64,000 nucleotides of DNA. It comes from Capra hircus. Its lineage: Eukaryota; Chordata; Mammalia; Artiodactyla; Bovidae. Position 1 is the stretch's first letter; every line of letters starts with the position of its first letter. Shown in pieces: positions 48,920-59,661 of the stretch. The stretch spans positions 35,571,210 through 35,635,209 of the forward strand of contig NC_030821.1 of assembly GCF_001704415.2 (NCBI RefSeq). The letters run 5' to 3'. The notes beneath the pieces are model-generated. The model ran no database searches. It was not told the origin of the DNA and saw only the letters and a list, made by a program, of their open reading frames with translations. A program made the translations under genes and the position numbers.

Positions 48920-49140
48920 AGAATTATTGACATTTATCAAGCACCTACCACATATACCCACTTTGTAAGTACATTCATATGTATAGTATCAAACGATGTG
49001 ATTAATACTATCTATCAAACCAGTTAGATGTTAGGATTTCTTCCATTTACTGAAGGGGAAGGTTGAGGCACAAAGAGTTAAATAATGTGCCTGAGGTCAC
49101 AAAAAAGGAAGTCTGACCCCAGAGCCCATAAAGCAAACCA
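48920..49140 (-). repeat. MIR-like SINE (minus)
   Basis: 'gacatttatcaagcacctac', 'cttccatttactgaagggga' and 'aataatgtgcctgaggtcac'. A second scrap ('catttatcaaatgctgagtg') follows at 49170-49235. Confidence 0.7.
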
Positions 49141-49331
49141 TCAATTTACAACATCCCCTTAGAAAAGGAGCTGACATTTATCAAATGCTGAGTGTATTGC
49201 AGGGCTGAGCACCTGTAATACATATTTCTTCTTCAAAATGAGCCCACGTCTTAGCCCAGGTGCCCTAGAATACAGAATCTAAAGGAAGGCTTGAGGGCAA
49301 ATGCTTTATTAGGTGGTAGAGTCCCAGGGCA

Positions 49332-49575
49332 GGGCTTTCCTAGTAGCTCAGTGGCAAAGAATCCACCTGCAATGTAGGAAGTGCAGGAGACACAGGTTCA
49401 ATCCCTGGGTGAAGGGCATGGCTACCCACTCCAGTAGAAGATCCCCTGGAGAAAGGCATGGCTACCCACTCCAGTATTCTCACCTGGAGAATCCCATGAA
49501 CAGAGAAGCCTGGCACGCTACAGTCTATAGGGTCGCACAGAGTTGGACATGACTGAAGGGACTTAGCATGCCCAC
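49332..49575 (+). repeat. Bov-tA SINE with internal duplication (plus)
   Basis: Head 'ctagtagctcagtggcaaag' and tail 'ttggacatgactgaagggac' bound a copy that is about 40 bp too long. The segment starting GAAGGGCATGGCTACCCACT (49411) is repeated with one change at 49451. A short (CA)n follows. Confidence 0.9.
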
Positions 49576-49678
49576 ACACACACATGCATGCATGGTCCCA
49601 GGGCAGTGACAGTGACGGGAAAGGAACCACATGACCTACTGGAGTCACTGGCCAAAATCAAGGCTGCAAAATGAAACG

Positions 49679-49747
49679 TTAGCTGCTCAGTTGTGTCTGA
49701 CTCTTTACAACCCTCTGGACTGTAGCCCATCAGCTTCCTCTGTCAAG
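49679..49747 (-). repeat. Bov-A SINE fragment (minus)
   Basis: Reversed monomer, 'gttgtgtctgactctttaca', truncated after about 70 bp. Confidence 0.85.
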
Positions 49748-49862
49748 ACTAGGACTCAACAAATGGCCAGCAATCCAGACAGAAATATGGCTGGGAGAAT
49801 GGGAGGTATTTTATAAGACATTTGATAAACCTTACAGGAAAGGTACTGTTATTATCATCATC

Positions 49863-51624
49863 AAATAGAGGAAAACAATGGAATGGGAAAGACTAGGGAT
49901 CTCTTCAGGAAAATTAGAAATACCAAGGGAACATTCCATGCAATGATGGGCTCAATAAAGGACAGAAATGGTATGGACCTAACAGAAGCAGAAGATATTA
50001 AGAAGAGGTGGCAAGAATACACAGAAGAACTGTGCAAAAAACATGTTCATGATGTTTTCATGTGAAAACAGGTAATCATGAAGGTGTGATCACTTACCTA
50101 GAGCCAGATATCCTGGAATGTGAAGTCAAGTGAGCCTTAGGAAGCATCACTACGAACAAAGCTAGTGGAGGTGATGGAATTCCAGTTGAGCTATCTCAAA
50201 TCCTAAAAGATGATGGTGTGGAAGTGCTGCACTCAATACGCCAGCAAATTTGGAAAACTCAGCAGTGGCCACAGGACTGGAAAAGGTCAGTTTTCATTCC
50301 AATCCCAAAGAAAGGCAATGCCAAAGAATGCTCAAACTACCGCACAATTGCACTCATCTCACATGCTAGTAAAGTAATGCTCAAAATTCTCCAAGCCAGG
50401 CTTCAGCAATACATGAACTGTGAACTTCCAGATGTTCAAGCTGATTTTAAAAAAGGCAGAGGAATCAGATATCAAATTGCCAACATCCGCTGGCTCACCG
50501 AAAAAGCAAGAGAGTTCCAAAAAACCATCTATTTCTGCTTTATTGACTATGCCAAAGCCTTTGACTGGGTGGATCACAAGAAACAGTGGAAAATTCTGAA
50601 AGAGATGGGAATACCAGACCACCTGACCTGCCTCTTGAGAAACCTATATGCAGGTCAGGAAGCAACAGTTAGAACTGGACATGGAACAACAGACTGGTTC
50701 CAAATAGGAAAAGGAGTACGTCAAGGGCTGTATATTGTCACCCTGCTTATTTCACTTATATGCAGAGTACATCATGAGAAATGCTGGGCTGGAAGAAGCA
50801 CAAGCTGGAATCAAGATTGTGCAGGAGAAATATCAATAACCTCAGATATGCAGATGACACCACCCTTATGGCAGAAAGTGAAGAAGAACTAAAAAGCCTC
50901 TTGACGAAAGTGAAAGAGGAGAGTGAAAAAGTTGGCTTAAAGCTCAATATTCAGAAAACTAAGATCATGGCATCTAGTCCCATCACTTCATGGGAAATAG
51001 ATGGGGAAACAGTGGAAACAGTGTCAGACTTTATTTTTTTGGGCTCCAAAATCACTGCAGATGGTGATTGCATCCATGAAATTAAAAGACGCTTACTCCT
51101 TGGAAGGAAAGTTATGATCAACCTAGACAACATATTAAAAAGCAGAGACATTACTTTGTTAACAAAGATCCATCTAGTCAAGGCTATGGTTTTTCCAGTA
51201 GTCATGTATGGATGTGAGAGTTGGACTATGAAGAAAGCTGAGGCTGAAGAATTGATGCTTTTGAACTGTGGTGTTGGAGAAGACTCTTGAGAGTTCCTTG
51301 GACTGCAAGCAGATCCAACCAGTCCATTCTGAAGGAGATCAGTCCTGGGTGTTCTTTGGAAGGACTGATGCTAAAGCTGAAACTCCAATACTTTGGCCAC
51401 CTGATGAGAAGAGCTGACTCATTTGAAAAGACCCTGATGCTCAGAAAGATTGAGGGCAGGAGGAGAAGGGGACAACAGAGGATGAGATGGTTGGATGGCA
51501 TTACTAACTCAATGGACGTGAGTTTGGGCAAACTCTGGGAGTTGGTGATGGACAGGGAGGCCTGGTGTGCTGCGGTTCGTTGGGTAGCAAAGAGTCGGAC
51601 ACGACTGAGCGACTGAACCGAACT
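49863..51624 (+). mobile_element. BovB LINE, 5'-truncated, inserted in a MIR (plus)
   Basis: It starts inside the RT gene ('atagaggaaaacaatggaat') and ends 'gagcgactgaaccgaact'. The flanks 'ttattatcatcatc' and 'aaataaagaaactggggct' together read as an interrupted MIR, and AAATAGAG/AAATAAAG at the edges may be a decayed target duplication. RT frames: 50218-50892 (Phe-Ile-Asp-Tyr-Ala-Lys-Ala-Phe-Asp) and 50781-51290 (Tyr-Ala-Asp-Asp box near 50845), separated by frameshifts at about 50725 and 50820. It lies in EXT1 intron 7 antisense to the gene. It cannot encode a protein. Confidence 0.94.
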
Positions 51625-51639
51625 AGAAATAAAGAAACT

Positions 51640-52029
51640 GGGGCTACTAGCTGGGAGTGAAAATATAAAATTAATCAATGAGTCTGAGCATAAAAATGCA
51701 TACTAATTAACCATAGGAGTCAGAATGGCTCACAGTCTGTCACACAGAATGGATCTTGTTTGAATATCCTGACATAGTCGAAGAAAGACCTATCTACCAG
51801 AAGGAGTTCTAGTTACCTATGGAAACGTAACAACAAACCATAGAAAATTCCCAAGTTCAAAGTGAAAAGCATCCATGTGAGCACTGTGCAGGGGCTCAGG
51901 CATTGGAACTGGGGTTGCAGGCAGGAAACTTTTGTGTGCCAGAGCCTTTGTGAAACCACACCTATGGGTGAGATGGATTCAGAAGGGTAAGTAAAACTGA
52001 TGCCAAGAGGCATGTGATTAATCTCTCCC
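51640..52029. other. EXT1 intron 7, unassigned
   Basis: After the right half of the split MIR (to about 51680) I see nothing. Confidence 0.5.
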
Positions 52030-52038
52030 TTTCCTCAT

Positions 52039-52233
52039 CTAGGACTTCTCTGGTGGCTCAGATGGTAAAGCAACTGTCTACAATGTGGGAGACCCAGGTT
52101 CGATCCCTGGGTCGGGAAGATCCCCTGGAGAAGGAAATGGCAATCCACTCCAGTACTATTGAAAATCCCATGGACAGAGGAGCCTGGTAGGCTACAGTCC
52201 ATGGGGTCACAAGAGTGACTTCACTCACTTTCA
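52039..52233 (+). repeat. Bov-tA SINE with 9-bp TSD (plus)
   Basis: Intact element with head 'ggtggctcagatggtaaagc'; TTTCCTCAT repeats flank it at 52030-52038 and 52234-52242. Confidence 0.93.
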
Positions 52234-52670
52234 TTTCCTCATTTAATGCTTATCAAGCAGCTCTCTGATAACCACATTGCTTGACCCCAGCCCTTGGAAG
52301 GGTGTGACTGTCTCTCACCTTTCTCACTGTGTTCCCACCTGTTGCACAGTGTCCAGCATACAGTAGGCAGCCTACATGGGGACTGAATAGATAATGCATG
52401 GACCATCTTGTCCACATGACTGTTACAGTTCTCCCTGCATCCTGCTGAACTACATGAAATGGTCACTGTGGCAGCTCAAAAGATGATTTCAAATGGTGCA
52501 ACTTAATACACTGATAATTCTTATTATGGCTCAAGGATAGTTTACTTAGCATGAGACAATCTCTCACAACCTAAGTCTTTGGGAACCAACAGGGAAAGTC
52601 TCTTAGGTGACAACGTCAGTGTCATTTAATAGAGACTAATTTCTATTAAATTGCATTGAATAGAGACAAT

Positions 52671-52902
52671 CGCCACCTGATGCAAAGAGCTGACTCATTT
52701 GAAAAGACCCTGATGCTGGGAAAGATTGAGGGCCGGGGGAGAAGGGGACAACAGAGGAGAGATGGTTAGATGGCATCACCGACTCAATGGATATGGGTTT
52801 GGGTAGACTCCAGCAGTTGGTGATGGACAGGGAGGCCTGGCGTGCTGCAGTTCATGGGGTCGCAAAGAGTCAGACACAATTGAGCGACTGAACTGAACTG
52901 AA
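52671..52902 (+). mobile_element. BovB LINE 3' fragment (plus)
   Basis: From 'gccacctgatgcaaagagct' to 'gactgaactgaactgaatc'. Confidence 0.92.
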
Positions 52903-52911
52903 TCTCTTTAG

Positions 52912-53083
52912 AAGGAGAAGTGGGAGACATAGGATGAGATGGTAGGATGGCAGCAGTGATTCAATGGACGCGAACTTGGGCAAACTCTGGGAGATGGTGA
53001 AGGAGAGCGAAGTCTGGTGCACTGCAGTCCATGGGGTAGCAAAGAGTTGGATATGACTTGGTGACTGAACAACAGCAACAACA
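52912..53083 (+). repeat. Older BovB-type 3' fragment (plus)
   Basis: A more diverged second copy, 'ataggatgagatggtaggat' to 'gacttggtgactgaacaaca', lies directly behind the previous one. Confidence 0.8.
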
Positions 53084-53689
53084 AATTTCTTCACAGTGGA
53101 TAAGAGCTACAGGAAAGCAGAGCTTGAGAAAAGAGAGCTCATCCCTGGCTGCCACAAACAGAAGACATTTCAAAGAGGAGGCAGTGTGGGCTTAAAGAAT
53201 ATATGGAAATTTCAATAACACAGATGAAGAGTTGAGAGAGGAATGATCAAGACCTACAGCAAATGGGAAAGATCACCGCTAGAGGTGGGAAGGGCCGCAG
53301 TGCAGTAAACGGTGAATGATCAAGTCTGTAAAGGAAAAGCAATGAGAGAGGGGACTGGGAGGGCCAGCAAAGGCCAGATTGTACACAGTTTCTGATGTTA
53401 ATTGAAAACATTAGCCAAAGGAGTCCCTTAAGGGCTATGAGATGATTACGAAGATCATTCTGTTCTAGGCAAAATGAGCTGGAAAATGGAAGCAGGGGGC
53501 CAGCCAGGAGCCGGCCCTCCTGAGAGTCTCTGATGGAGACCTCAAAGCAAACATAAGGTGGAAATGTCTTTTTTAAGATCGATGTGAGGAAGAACCACTA
53601 CTTTCATTGATACAACTAATTCAGATTAATCAGCTAAGCAATGCAATCAGCTCATGTATCACCACCACCAACTCTTCTTCATCCTCGTC
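53084..53689. other. EXT1 intron 7, unassigned
   Basis: About 600 bp; no recognised feature. Confidence 0.5.
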
Positions 53690-53850
53690 ATTTCCAGAAA
53701 GATTATTTTTGCCAGGTCCTGAATTCATTTACTCCTAATAGCTATCCATGTGGTATGTATTATTATTTCCATTTGGTGGATGAGGAAACTGAGACTCAGA
53801 GAAGGAAAGTACAGACAGGGTCCCATATCTCCTAAAGAGTTAGTATTAAG
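53690..53850 (-). repeat. MIR SINE (minus)
   Basis: 'tattattatttccatttggt' and 'gatgaggaaactgagactca'. Confidence 0.85.
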
Positions 53851-53884
53851 ACCCAGAATTCCCTGACTCAAAAGGCTATGGCTG

Positions 53885-54815
53885 TCACAATGGAAAACAG
53901 AATGGTGGTTCCTCAAAAAACTAAAAAGGGGGTTGCCATATGGTTCAGCAATCCCACTTCTAGGCATATACCCAGGCAAAACTATAATTCAAAAGATATA
54001 TGCACACCTATGTTCACAGTAGCACTACTCAGAACAGCTAAGACATGGACACAACCTAAATGTCTATCAACAGATGAGGAGATAAAGAAGATAGGGCACA
54101 GATACACAATGGCCTATTACTCAGCCACTAAAATGAATGAAAGAATGCTATTTGCAGCAACACTGATGAACCTAGAGAATATCATACTAAGCAAAGTAAG
54201 TCAGAAAGAGAAGATAAATAGAATATGATATCACTTATTTGTGGAATCTAAAATACAATGCAAATGAACTTATCTACCAAACAGAAACAGACAAAGATAT
54301 AGAGAACTGACTTGTAGATGCCCAGAGATCAGGCGCAGTGGGGGAGGAAAGGTGGAAGGCTTTGGGATGAGCAGATGCAAGCTATTATAAACAGGATAAA
54401 TAGGGTGGATAAGCAACAAGGTCCTACTGCATAGCACTGGAAACTATACTCAATATCTTGTGATAAACCATAATGGAAAAGAATATGAAAAAGAATATGT
54501 GTGTGTGTGTATGTAACTGAGTCATCTTGCTGTACAAGAGAAATTACACAACAGTGTAAATCAACTATGTGCGCTGTGCTCAGCCACTCAGTTGTGTCCA
54601 ACTTTCTGTGACCCCATGGACTGCAGCCCTCCAGGCTCCTCTGTCCATGGGATTCCCCAGGCAAGAATACTGGAGTGGGTTGCCATGTCCTCCTCCAGGG
54701 GATCTTCCCAACACAGGGATCGAACTGAGGTCTCCTGCATTGCAGGCAAATTCTTTACCAACTGAGCCACCAGAGAAGCCCAAATCAACTATACTTTACT
54801 AAACTTGGTGCTCTG
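53885..54815 (+). repeat. Older L1 ORF2 end and 3' UTR, split by a SINE (plus)
   Basis: Text such as 'cagcaatcccacttctaggc', 'ggcctattactcagccacta' and 'aaggtcctactgcatagcac' is L1. It resumes after the SINE at 54793. Its frame survives for 116 codons at most. Confidence 0.88.
54569..54781 (-). repeat. Bov-tA SINE with 11-bp TSD, inside an L1 (minus)
   Basis: The 11-bp repeats AAATCAACTAT at 54558-54568 and 54782-54792 flank a full reversed element. Confidence 0.94.
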
Positions 54816-55130
54816 TGATGACCTAGAAGGATGGGAAGGAGGCTCCAGAGGGAGGGGATATATGTATACTTACAGCTGATTCATGTTGTACGGCAGAAAC
54901 CAATACAACATTGTAAACCAATTATCCTCCAATTAAAAATAAATTTTAAAAACAGATAACTAATAAGGACCTATGCATAGCACAGGGAATACTAGTCAAC
55001 ACTCTATAATGACCTACATGGGAAAAGAATCTAAAAAAGAGTGCCTATATGTATGACTGACTCACTTTGCCATACAGCAGAAAGTAACGCAATTGTAAAT
55101 CATCTATACTTCAACAACAACAAAAAAAAG
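54816..55130 (+). repeat. Two further L1 3' ends in tandem (plus)
   Basis: One ends 'aattatcctccaattaaaaa' (about 54950). The next begins 'ataactaataaggacctatg' and ends 'atctatacttcaacaacaac' (about 55120). Confidence 0.7.
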
Positions 55131-55304
55131 CCCATGGCTGTCAAAGTGGAGGACAGTCAGAGACAGGTATAGTTTTGGAAAAGTAGTCCAGGGCCAGCAC
55201 CTCCCAGGGGCAGGAGGAAGATGGCAAAGGCCAACACCCAGGTGCCCCATTGCAGAAATGAAGAGTCCATGCTGATTCCACAGTGAAGTCCCCTAGGGTC
55301 CTAC

Positions 55305-55400
55305 CTTGCTTTCTCCTTCAATGACAATGACAGGCACGGAAGTGGCAGGCCAGCGGTGTTTGGCTGGAAGGGGCTTGTCACAATTCCATAGAACTATGAT
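55305..55400 (-). CDS. EXT1: EXT1 exon 7 (residues 513-544)
   Basis: 96 nt, 32 codons, phase 0 at both ends, with acceptor ttcag above 55400 and donor GTAGGA below 55305. It encodes Ile-Ile-Val-Leu-Trp-Asn-Cys-Asp-Lys-Pro, then Pro-Ala-Lys-His-Arg-Trp-Pro, ending Glu-Gly-Glu-Ser-Lys. This is the nucleotide-sugar binding core strand of the GT64 domain just before the Asp-Glu-Asp motif. Residues around 534-538 (Thr-Ser-Val-Pro-Val-Ile) differ slightly from my memory of the human protein, all conservatively. Confidence 0.96.
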
Positions 55401-55559
55401 CTGAAAGGGATTAAGGGGTCATCAGATGGCTTGGTAAGGCTGGATTTACATAGGCTTCTAACCCAACATTTCTTCTTTAAGACACAGAGAGAGAGAAAGA
55501 GAGAAGATGGTGTTCTAAGCAAGGCAGAGAGGCAGACCTCAAACTGTATTTAAAGTGAG

Positions 55560-55632
55560 TCCACTCCACTCTGTACACCTGAAACTAACATAACACTGTA
55601 AAACAACTATACTCCCCCCCAAAATTTTTTTA
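55560..55632 (+). repeat. Short L1 3' end (plus)
   Basis: 'acacctgaaactaacataac' to 'caactatactcccccccaaa', about 70 bp, only 160 bp from exon 7. Confidence 0.7.
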
Positions 55633-56340
55633 AGTGAGTCTATATCCACACAACCACCAGAACCCCATTACTCTAACAACCAGAGACAGGGGACAAGAAG
55701 GGTAACCTAATAAAACCTATGTCAAGTGGGTAGGAGAAGGCTGGGGAGGAAAGAAGGCATGCCAGGGTTGTTGGCTCTTAAAAAAGTGGTTTTCTAAATT
55801 CTAGTGTCTTATGATGACGAGGAAGATAACAGCCTTGATCAAACTAAAGAAAAATGCACATTGAACATCTGCTATGAACTTGCACTACAGCAGGCAATGT
55901 GGGAGAAGGAAGAGAATTCAAGATCCGACTGGCGTGAGCTCGTGTTTTGGATTCTCCAGGATGGCAGCTTATTTCCTGTGACCTTATTATTGCCAATAAA
56001 TGTGTTTAGCCCCCAAATGCAGACTTCAATGTGACTGCATTCTCTTCTTATATGTAAACCTTCTCGTGTAATTTACAATTCAGAAAAACCACTGTTAAGA
56101 GTAGGAGAGCATGCTAATTTGGAAAACACTGTTACCATAGATATCATCTTTTGCTCCCAATTTTATAATTAGTCACAGCGGCTGTGAAAAAAAGTTGACG
56201 CCTCCTGACGCCAACGAGTCAGTTTCTGCTGTTGAAGCTTAGTTTTCTGGGTCCTTTCAGGGGCCTTTCTGAAGTTTGTTTTTCACTTTGACACTTTAAG
56301 ATGAGATAATGTGTGTATATATTCTCTAAAGAGTGTGTTG
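55633..56340. other. EXT1 intron 6, unassigned
   Basis: About 700 bp with nothing that I recognise. Confidence 0.5.
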
Positions 56341-56470
56341 GAGGCCTTCCCTGGTGTCCAGTGGTTAAGACTCCTCACTTCCACTGCAGGGACGTGGGTT
56401 TGATCCCTGGTCAGGGAACTAAGATCCCACATGCCTTGGAGCATGGCCAGGAAATTAAAAAAAAAAGAAA
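56341..56470 (+). repeat. CHR-type tRNA-Glu SINE (plus)
   Basis: 'ttccctggtgtccagtggtt' and 'ccctggtcagggaactaaga', with an A-rich tail. Confidence 0.88.
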
Positions 56471-56590
56471 TAATGCCACTTGCAGCAACATGAATGGACC
56501 TAGAGATTATCACACTAAGCGAAGAAAGTCAGAAAGAGAAAGACAAATACCATACAGTACTACTTATATGTGGAATCTTAACAACAACAA
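56471..56590 (+). repeat. L1 ORF2-end scrap (plus)
   Basis: 'gcagcaacatgaatggacct' to 'actacttatatgtggaatct', behind the CHR SINE. Confidence 0.8.
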
Positions 56591-56846
56591 AAAAGTGTTG
56601 GTATATATTTCATTTTACCCCAGAGCAAAGATCTCTTTGTAATCTACCCATTACCTGTACCAGATTTCACTTCCAAGAACCTCTAAGCTGATGAAAAGGG
56701 AGTAACAAGGCATGACAAATGAAAGGGGAGAAAGAGGGCAGGACGTGAGATGAGGCCAGTGTGTAGCAGGGGAGGAGTGGGGGTCTCCGGTCCACTAAGC
56801 GGCAGGGTGCAGGCACTCGGTCAACCCTCCCTACCTCCCCACTCAC

Positions 56847-56965
56847 CTGGGCACAGTACTGGGACTTGGCTGCAGCCACGAGGAGTTTCAACACTGGCTG
56901 GGACTGAGAGACCAGGGGGGTCACCGCGTGGATGACTGCAGTGAATTTGGAGGGGGGCTTTAAAC
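56847..56965 (-). CDS. EXT1: EXT1 exon 6 (residues 473-512)
   Basis: 119 nt with acceptor ttcag above 56965 and donor GTGAGT below 56847. It completes a glycine codon split with exon 5 and ends in phase 0 at Tyr-Cys-Ala-Gln. It encodes Leu-Lys-Pro-Pro-Ser-Lys-Phe-Thr-Ala-Val-Ile-His-Ala-Val-Thr-Pro and Leu-Lys-Leu-Leu-Val-Ala-Ala-Ala-Lys-Ser, the start of the GT64 Rossmann-like fold. Intron 6 to exon 7 is about 1.4 kb and carries a CHR-type SINE and an L1 scrap. Confidence 0.97.
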
Positions 56966-57409
56966 CTGAAAGAGCAAGGGCAGAGCGACCTAATGAAGCA
57001 CTGAGAAACAAGACTTCGAAAATTATTCCTCTCTGCTCCATCGCCTCACCCCAGAGCTAATGTTCCCTTCTAGCGTATTTTTCCTCTGCCTCTTATGTCT
57101 TGACAGAACAAAAACAAGGTGAAAAGCTGCTAGTGAACTGCTGCCTGAGTTTAGAGACCTGGATAATTTACAGTTCAAGGCCCATTTCCAGATTTTTCCT
57201 TTGATGGCCTTTTCCTTCCTCCCTCGGGGATACATCTTTGATCTCCCTTCTGCTTTTTAGGCACCCAGAGTCTAATTATACACACACACATAACAGTACT
57301 CACTACTCTTTACTCAAGAAAGGGTATAACTCTAGTTACTTACATCCTAGGCTGGATTTTAGTAAATGTGCTCTCTCTTCCAGGGTATTTGCATGTATCT
57401 TATTCTTAG
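56966..57409. other. EXT1 intron 5 next to exon 6
   Basis: Holds the exon 6 acceptor at its left edge; otherwise nothing recognised. Confidence 0.5.
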
Positions 57410-57990
57410 TGATGTAGTTAAAGGGCATTTAGGTTGCTTCCATGTCTTGGCTCTTGTAAATAGCGCTGCCTTGAATGGGGTGCATGTATCTTTTTGAATT
57501 ACGGTTTTCTCCAGATATATGCCCAGGAGTAAGATTGCTGGGTCACAATGGTAGCTCTATTTTTTATTTTTTAAGGGGCCTGCATACTGTTCTCCATAGT
57601 GGCTACACCAGTTTACATTCCCACCAACAGGGTAAGAGGATTCACTTTTCTCCATACCCTCTCCAGCATTTAACTGTTTGCAGGTTTTTTAGATGATGTC
57701 CATTCTGACTGGTATGCGGCGATAGCTCATTGTAGTTTTGATCTGCATTTCTCTAATAACTGGTGGTGTTGAGCATATTTTCATGTGTTTTACGGCCATC
57801 TGTATGTCTTCTTTGGAGAAATGATTATTTAGATTTCCTGCCCACTTTTTGATTGGATTGTTTGTTTCTTTGATATTGAGCTGCATGAGCTGTTTGTATA
57901 TTTTGGAGATTAATCTCTTGTTGGTTACTGGCTTTGCAAATATTTTCTCCTATGCTGCCATTTTGAAGGGTTTTTGCCTGATTGCTACTA
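57410..57990 (-). repeat. Older L1 ORF2 fragment (minus)
   Basis: Reversed L1 text from 'aggttgcttccatgtcttgg' to 'ggttactggctttgcaaata', about 580 bp, in the same direction as EXT1. Confidence 0.9.
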
Positions 57991-58049
57991 TTTCAGATAA
58001 TAACCAGCAAGTGGTCACGGTTAAAAGGCCAACATCCAGAGCCTAAGTG

Positions 58050-58288
58050 TCTATTTCTGAAGCCCAGTTCCATCACTGAGTGGTGGTAGGATCATTACTT
58101 AGCCCTCTGCGTTTCCACAGCAGTGAAATGGGACTGATGGCAACAGCAACAAAGTTACAGGGTTGTTATGAGAACGAATTTAAATGAGTTAATGCATACA
58201 GAGCCTTTAAAACAGGACCTGCAAACACCAAGTGCTCAGCATGAGCTCACCACCATCATCACCATCATTGTCACCATCATCATTATTT
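58050..58288 (+). repeat. MIR SINE (plus) with an (ATC)n-like end
   Basis: Forward MIR text: 'cagtgaaatgggactgatgg', 'agggttgttatgagaacgaa', 'gcaaacaccaagtgctcagc', then ACC/ATC triplets at 58249-58288. Confidence 0.85.
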
Positions 58289-58540
58289 TGGGGTGGAAGC
58301 TGCTCTACTCCCAAGAAATCTCTTCTTTAAGTAGCAGGGAAACACAGCTGAGAGAAAAGTCATGTTCAGACCTCTGCCAACTGTGTGCTCTGAAGCCCAA
58401 GGTGGAAAGGTATCATACACGTGCAAAATAACAACTGCCACCAAAGAGAAAGCAGTGAGATGGCTTCTTCTCCAAATGAGTCTTTTCATGAGAACTCACT
58501 GAGAAACAGGAGCCAGGTTAAAAGCCTCTTAAAACTTCAT

Positions 58541-58655
58541 TAGTGGGGACACATGTACACCTATAGCTAATTAAAGTTGATGTATGGCAGAAATCAAAGC
58601 AATATTATAACACAATCATCGTTCAATTTTAAAAAAAGAATAAAAAAAAAGAAAA
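58541..58655 (+). repeat. L1 3' end (plus)
   Basis: 'gacacatgtacacctatagc' to 'aatcatcgttcaattttaaa' and an A-rich tail. Confidence 0.75.
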
Positions 58656-59360
58656 GCAGTCTAAAAAACATTAATACTATGGTAGAGCTCTTATTAGACT
58701 ATTAGAATAAGCAGTATTTATTGATGATAGAACAGCCTTTTTCTTGGAGGGGAGGGGTCGTACTGCCAATAAACTTGTTTAACGTTTAAAACAAAAAGAA
58801 TAAATGTGAAATCCAAAATGCATCATGAATTATAATAAAAAAAAACAAATTAAATTTTAAAAAACTTCATTAGTATAGACCCACTAATTTCACATTTTAG
58901 CAGTTTAAATATGAACAAGACAGTGAAAGGACACTGAAGTTAAGCTTTGAGAGTGACTGATAAAGAATTACAATGTATACCTCAAAGAATTATATGGATC
59001 TTTTGCAGAGAAAATTACATTTGACTAGTATTTCAGTTTCACGTTGGAAAGAAACTAGCTTTCCCACTAGTGAAATACACATTTAAGGCTTTGCCAAGTA
59101 AGAAGAATAAATATGATGTAGGGGGTTCCCTTAACAGCAAGGACAAGTCACTGCTTTTAGACTTTCCTGTAATGGTTTAAGAAGCAACATTTACACACTT
59201 CTAATGTGCTAACTCGACTAACTCCACACAAAATCTGGAGTCTTCTTGCCACATCAACTTGAAGGATGCTTTATTATCCCAAGGTTTCTCAAATTTGGAA
59301 CTGTGACTGAGGGGAAATGTCCAAGATGTTACCAACATTAGAGCAAATGGGGCTCCAAAT
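58656..59360. other. EXT1 intron 5, unassigned
   Basis: About 700 bp, AT-rich, with no recognised feature. Confidence 0.5.
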
Positions 59361-59441
59361 ACTGGGGAAGCCAAAAAGTTTGTTCAGGTTTTTCCATAAG
59401 ATGGTGCAGAAAAACCCAAATGAACTTTTTGGCCAGCCCAA
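59361..59441. mobile_element. Mariner-type MITE (palindromic)
   Basis: Left arm 'gccaaaaagtttgttcaggt' and right arm 'aaatgaactttttggcc' are near-perfect inverted copies about a 13-nt centre. This is the structure of mariner-derived miniature elements consisting of little but the two terminal repeats. Confidence 0.8.
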
Positions 59442-59536
59442 TGCATAAATGTCTATGGCGATAACAGTAGCCTTTTGTAAAGCTTCATCTCTCTGCCTGT
59501 TTCCTTTTCCTCATTATGACCAGCCTCTAAGTTGCC

Positions 59537-59661
59537 TGGAGAAGGAAATGGCAAGCCACTCCAACATTCTTGACTGAAAAATTCCATAGACAGATGACCT
59601 TGGTGGGCTACAGTCTGTGAGTTCGCAAAGAGCAGGACACGACTCAGCGACTGAGCGCAAA
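59537..59661 (+). repeat. Bov-A SINE monomer (plus)
   Basis: 'ctggagaaggaaatggcaag' to 'acacgactcagcgactgagc'. Confidence 0.88.
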
